This document shows, piece after piece, positions 62,654 through 64,000 of a stretch of DNA of 64,000 nt (position 1 is the stretch's first letter; each line of letters opens with the position of its first letter). The stretch covers positions 1 to 64,000 of the forward strand of contig CAWUIB010000008.1 of the NCBI GenBank assembly GCA_963922335.1, given 5' to 3'. The notes under the pieces are model-generated. The model saw only the letters and a program-made list of their open reading frames with translations, did not search any database and had not been told where the DNA came from. The stretch is from CALBPI01 sp963922335. GTDB taxonomy: Bacteria > Pseudomonadota > Gammaproteobacteria > Steroidobacterales > Woeseiaceae. The translations under genes were made by a program, and so were the position numbers.

Positions 62654-63732
62654 CGGATCTTCAGACTCGCGAGGCCGACCAAGACGAGGATCACGGTAAT
62701 GATCCAGAACCGAACGATGACCTTAGGTTCCGGCCATCCCTTGAGTTCGTAGTGGTGATGCAGTGGCGCCATGCGAAAGACGCGCTTACCGGTGAGCTTG
62801 AAGGACGTCACCTGGATGATGACCGACAAGGTCTCGACAACGAATACGCCGCCCATGATCACAAGCACCAGCTCCTGGCGGACGATGACCGCGACGACGC
62901 CCAAGGCAGCACCGAGTGCAAGCGCACCGACATCACCCATGAACACCTGAGCTGGGTAGGTGTTAAACCAAAGAAACCCAAGACCAGCGCCAGCGATCGA
63001 CGCACAGAAAACAAGCACCTCACCGGCGCCGGCGACATAGGGAACACCGAGATACTCGGAGAAGTTAATGTTGCCAGCGACGTATGCGAATACGCCAAGC
63101 GCGCCGCCGACGAGAACTGCAGGCATGATCGCCAGCCCGTCCAGCCCATCCGTCAGATTCACCGCGTTGCTGAATCCAACGATCATGAAGGTCGTAAACA
63201 GGACCTGTAGCATCCCGAGCGGCAGAACCACGTTTTTCAGGAATGGCAGGATCAGTTCGCTCTCGACCGGACTCGTGGCCGTTTGAAAAAGCACGATCGC
63301 GGCGATGAAGCCAAAGATGGTCTGCCACATCAGCTTGTAGCGTCCCGCCAGACCGGCGCTATCCTTGAGAACGAGTTTTTTCCAGTCGTCGTAGAAGCCG
63401 ATCGCGCCAAAGGCGAGCGTGACCAGTACGACAACCCAGATGAATCGATTCGAGAGATCCCCCCACAGCAAAGTCGATATCGCGATCGCGGTGAGAATCA
63501 GTGCGCCACCCATGGTGGGTGTACCGGCCTTTTGCAGGTGCGACTGCGGTCCGTCGTCACGCACGGTCTGGCCGATTTGTCGCAGCGCCAGTCGATCGAT
63601 CATCATCGGTCCAACGACGAACGAGATGACCAAAGCGGTCAGCGCGCCTAGAATCGCCCGCATCGTCAGGTAGCTGAAGACGTTAAAGCCACTCTCGAAT
63701 TGAGTGAGATACTCGGCGACCCAAAGCAGCAT
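62650..63732 (-). CDS. mraY: Phospho-MurNAc-pentapeptide transferase MraY
   Basis: A 360-residue membrane enzyme with ten helices that makes lipid I. Signature regions are AGTPTMGGALIL, FYDDWKKLVLKDSAGL, SNAVNLTDGLDGLAI, VFMGDVGALALGAALG and the final APLHHHYELKGWPE. It starts one base after the murF stop. Confidence 0.98.
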   Translation of the reverse strand: MLLWVAEYLTQFESGFNVFSYLTMRAILGALTALVISFVVGPMMIDRLALRQIGQTVRDDGPQSHLQKAGTPTMGGALILTAIAISTLLWGDLSNRFIWVVVLVTLAFGAIGFYDDWKKLVLKDSAGLAGRYKLMWQTIFGFIAAIVLFQTATSPVESELILPFLKNVVLPLGMLQVLFTTFMIVGFSNAVNLTDGLDGLAIMPAVLVGGALGVFAYVAGNINFSEYLGVPYVAGAGEVLVFCASIAGAGLGFLWFNTYPAQVFMGDVGALALGAALGVVAVIVRQELVLVIMGGVFVVETLSVIIQVTSFKLTGKRVFRMAPLHHHYELKGWPEPKVIVRFWIITVILVLVGLASLKIR

Positions 63733-63733
63733 G

Positions 63734-64000
63734 TCAGTTCGCCTCCAGCAGGTATGTCACTACCCGCTCCATCCGGGCGCTGCGCGACCCTTTGATGCAA
63801 ATCGCCACATCGGACTCGATTTGCCCCGCGAGTGCGACGTTGAGATCAGCGACCTCTGCAAACGTCTGTGCATCACGAAACCCCTCACGAATCGCCTCGG
63901 CAAACTCCCCTAGCGCAAACACGCGTGCGATCCCGATTTGCTCGAAGTAGGTACCGAGATCACGGTGTGCCTCGTAAGCCTCGTCCCCAAGCTCGAACAT
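63734..64000 (-). CDS. murF: UDP-MurNAc-tripeptide-D-Ala-D-Ala ligase MurF, C-terminal part
   Basis: The last 88 residues of MurF; the gene continues past the window edge, so the Met at 64000 is internal (MFELGDEAYEAHRDLG). The C-terminal Mur ligase domain shows VALAGQIESDVAICIKGSRS and RMERVVTYLL. Position before mraY is standard. Confidence 0.93.
   Translation of the reverse strand: MFELGDEAYEAHRDLGTYFEQIGIARVFALGEFAEAIREGFRDAQTFAEVADLNVALAGQIESDVAICIKGSRSARMERVVTYLLEAN

Overview
This window is chromosomal DNA from a gammaproteobacterium. It is moderately GC-rich and densely coding. Three gene orders support this placement. The first is murF-mraY-murD-ftsW-murG-murC-murB-ddl-ftsQ-ftsA-ftsZ-lpxC, followed by dciA, an M23 peptidase, secA and mutT. 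The second is pilS-pilR-pilA-pilB-pilC-pilD-coaE-zapD. The third is clpB-pgeF-rluD-bamD together with mutS/pncC/recA/recX/alaS/csrA/tRNA-Ser/tRNA-Arg. These orders resemble Pseudomonas and relatives, but murB inside the division cluster, a PEP-CTERM protein and paired secreted metallopeptidases point to a different, probably aquatic lineage. I cannot name a genus. I see no prophage, insertion sequence or CRISPR array.

Layout. 1-3.5 kb is an apparent metal-homeostasis locus: the 3' end of an FtsX/MacB-type permease with an in-frame (HEEHD)n tandem repeat, a secreted DUF3299-type protein, a COG0523 GTPase with a His-rich stretch, and a HupE/UreJ-type membrane protein. 3.5-8.8 kb holds two divergent exported zinc peptidases (M3 lipoprotein, M1) and a small secreted protein. 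8.8-14.3 kb is the accessory part: a PEP-CTERM protein behind a sigma-54-type promoter, a DUF418 membrane protein, an amphi-Trp protein, and a TetR regulator divergent from a VIT/vWA surface protein with three phased palindromes between them. 14.4-27.3 kb carries tRNA genes, csrA, alaS, recX, recA (with a LexA box), pncC, a glycosyltransferase, mutS, a hydrolase, aspS, a DUF502 protein and an FmdB zinc ribbon. 27.4-36.3 kb carries clpB (heat-shock promoter), pgeF, rluD, bamD, nadE and sucDC.

36.5-44.9 kb is the type IV pilus locus: PilS/PilR, a sigma-54 pilA promoter with upstream PilR-like sites, two tandem pilin genes separated by a terminator, then pilBCD, coaE and zapD. From 46.4 kb to the end the genes run on the minus strand, apart from dciA: mutT, secA, an M23 peptidase, lpxC and the division/cell-wall cluster. 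The latter is translationally coupled by 1-4 base overlaps or near-contact from murF to ftsA.

The strongest candidates for something new are the metal locus with its histidine repeat (1-3457), the TetR/VIT-vWA pair with helically phased operators (11469-14268), and the sigma-54-driven PEP-CTERM gene (8870-9560). All calls come from reading the sequence and from family knowledge; no database search was run.
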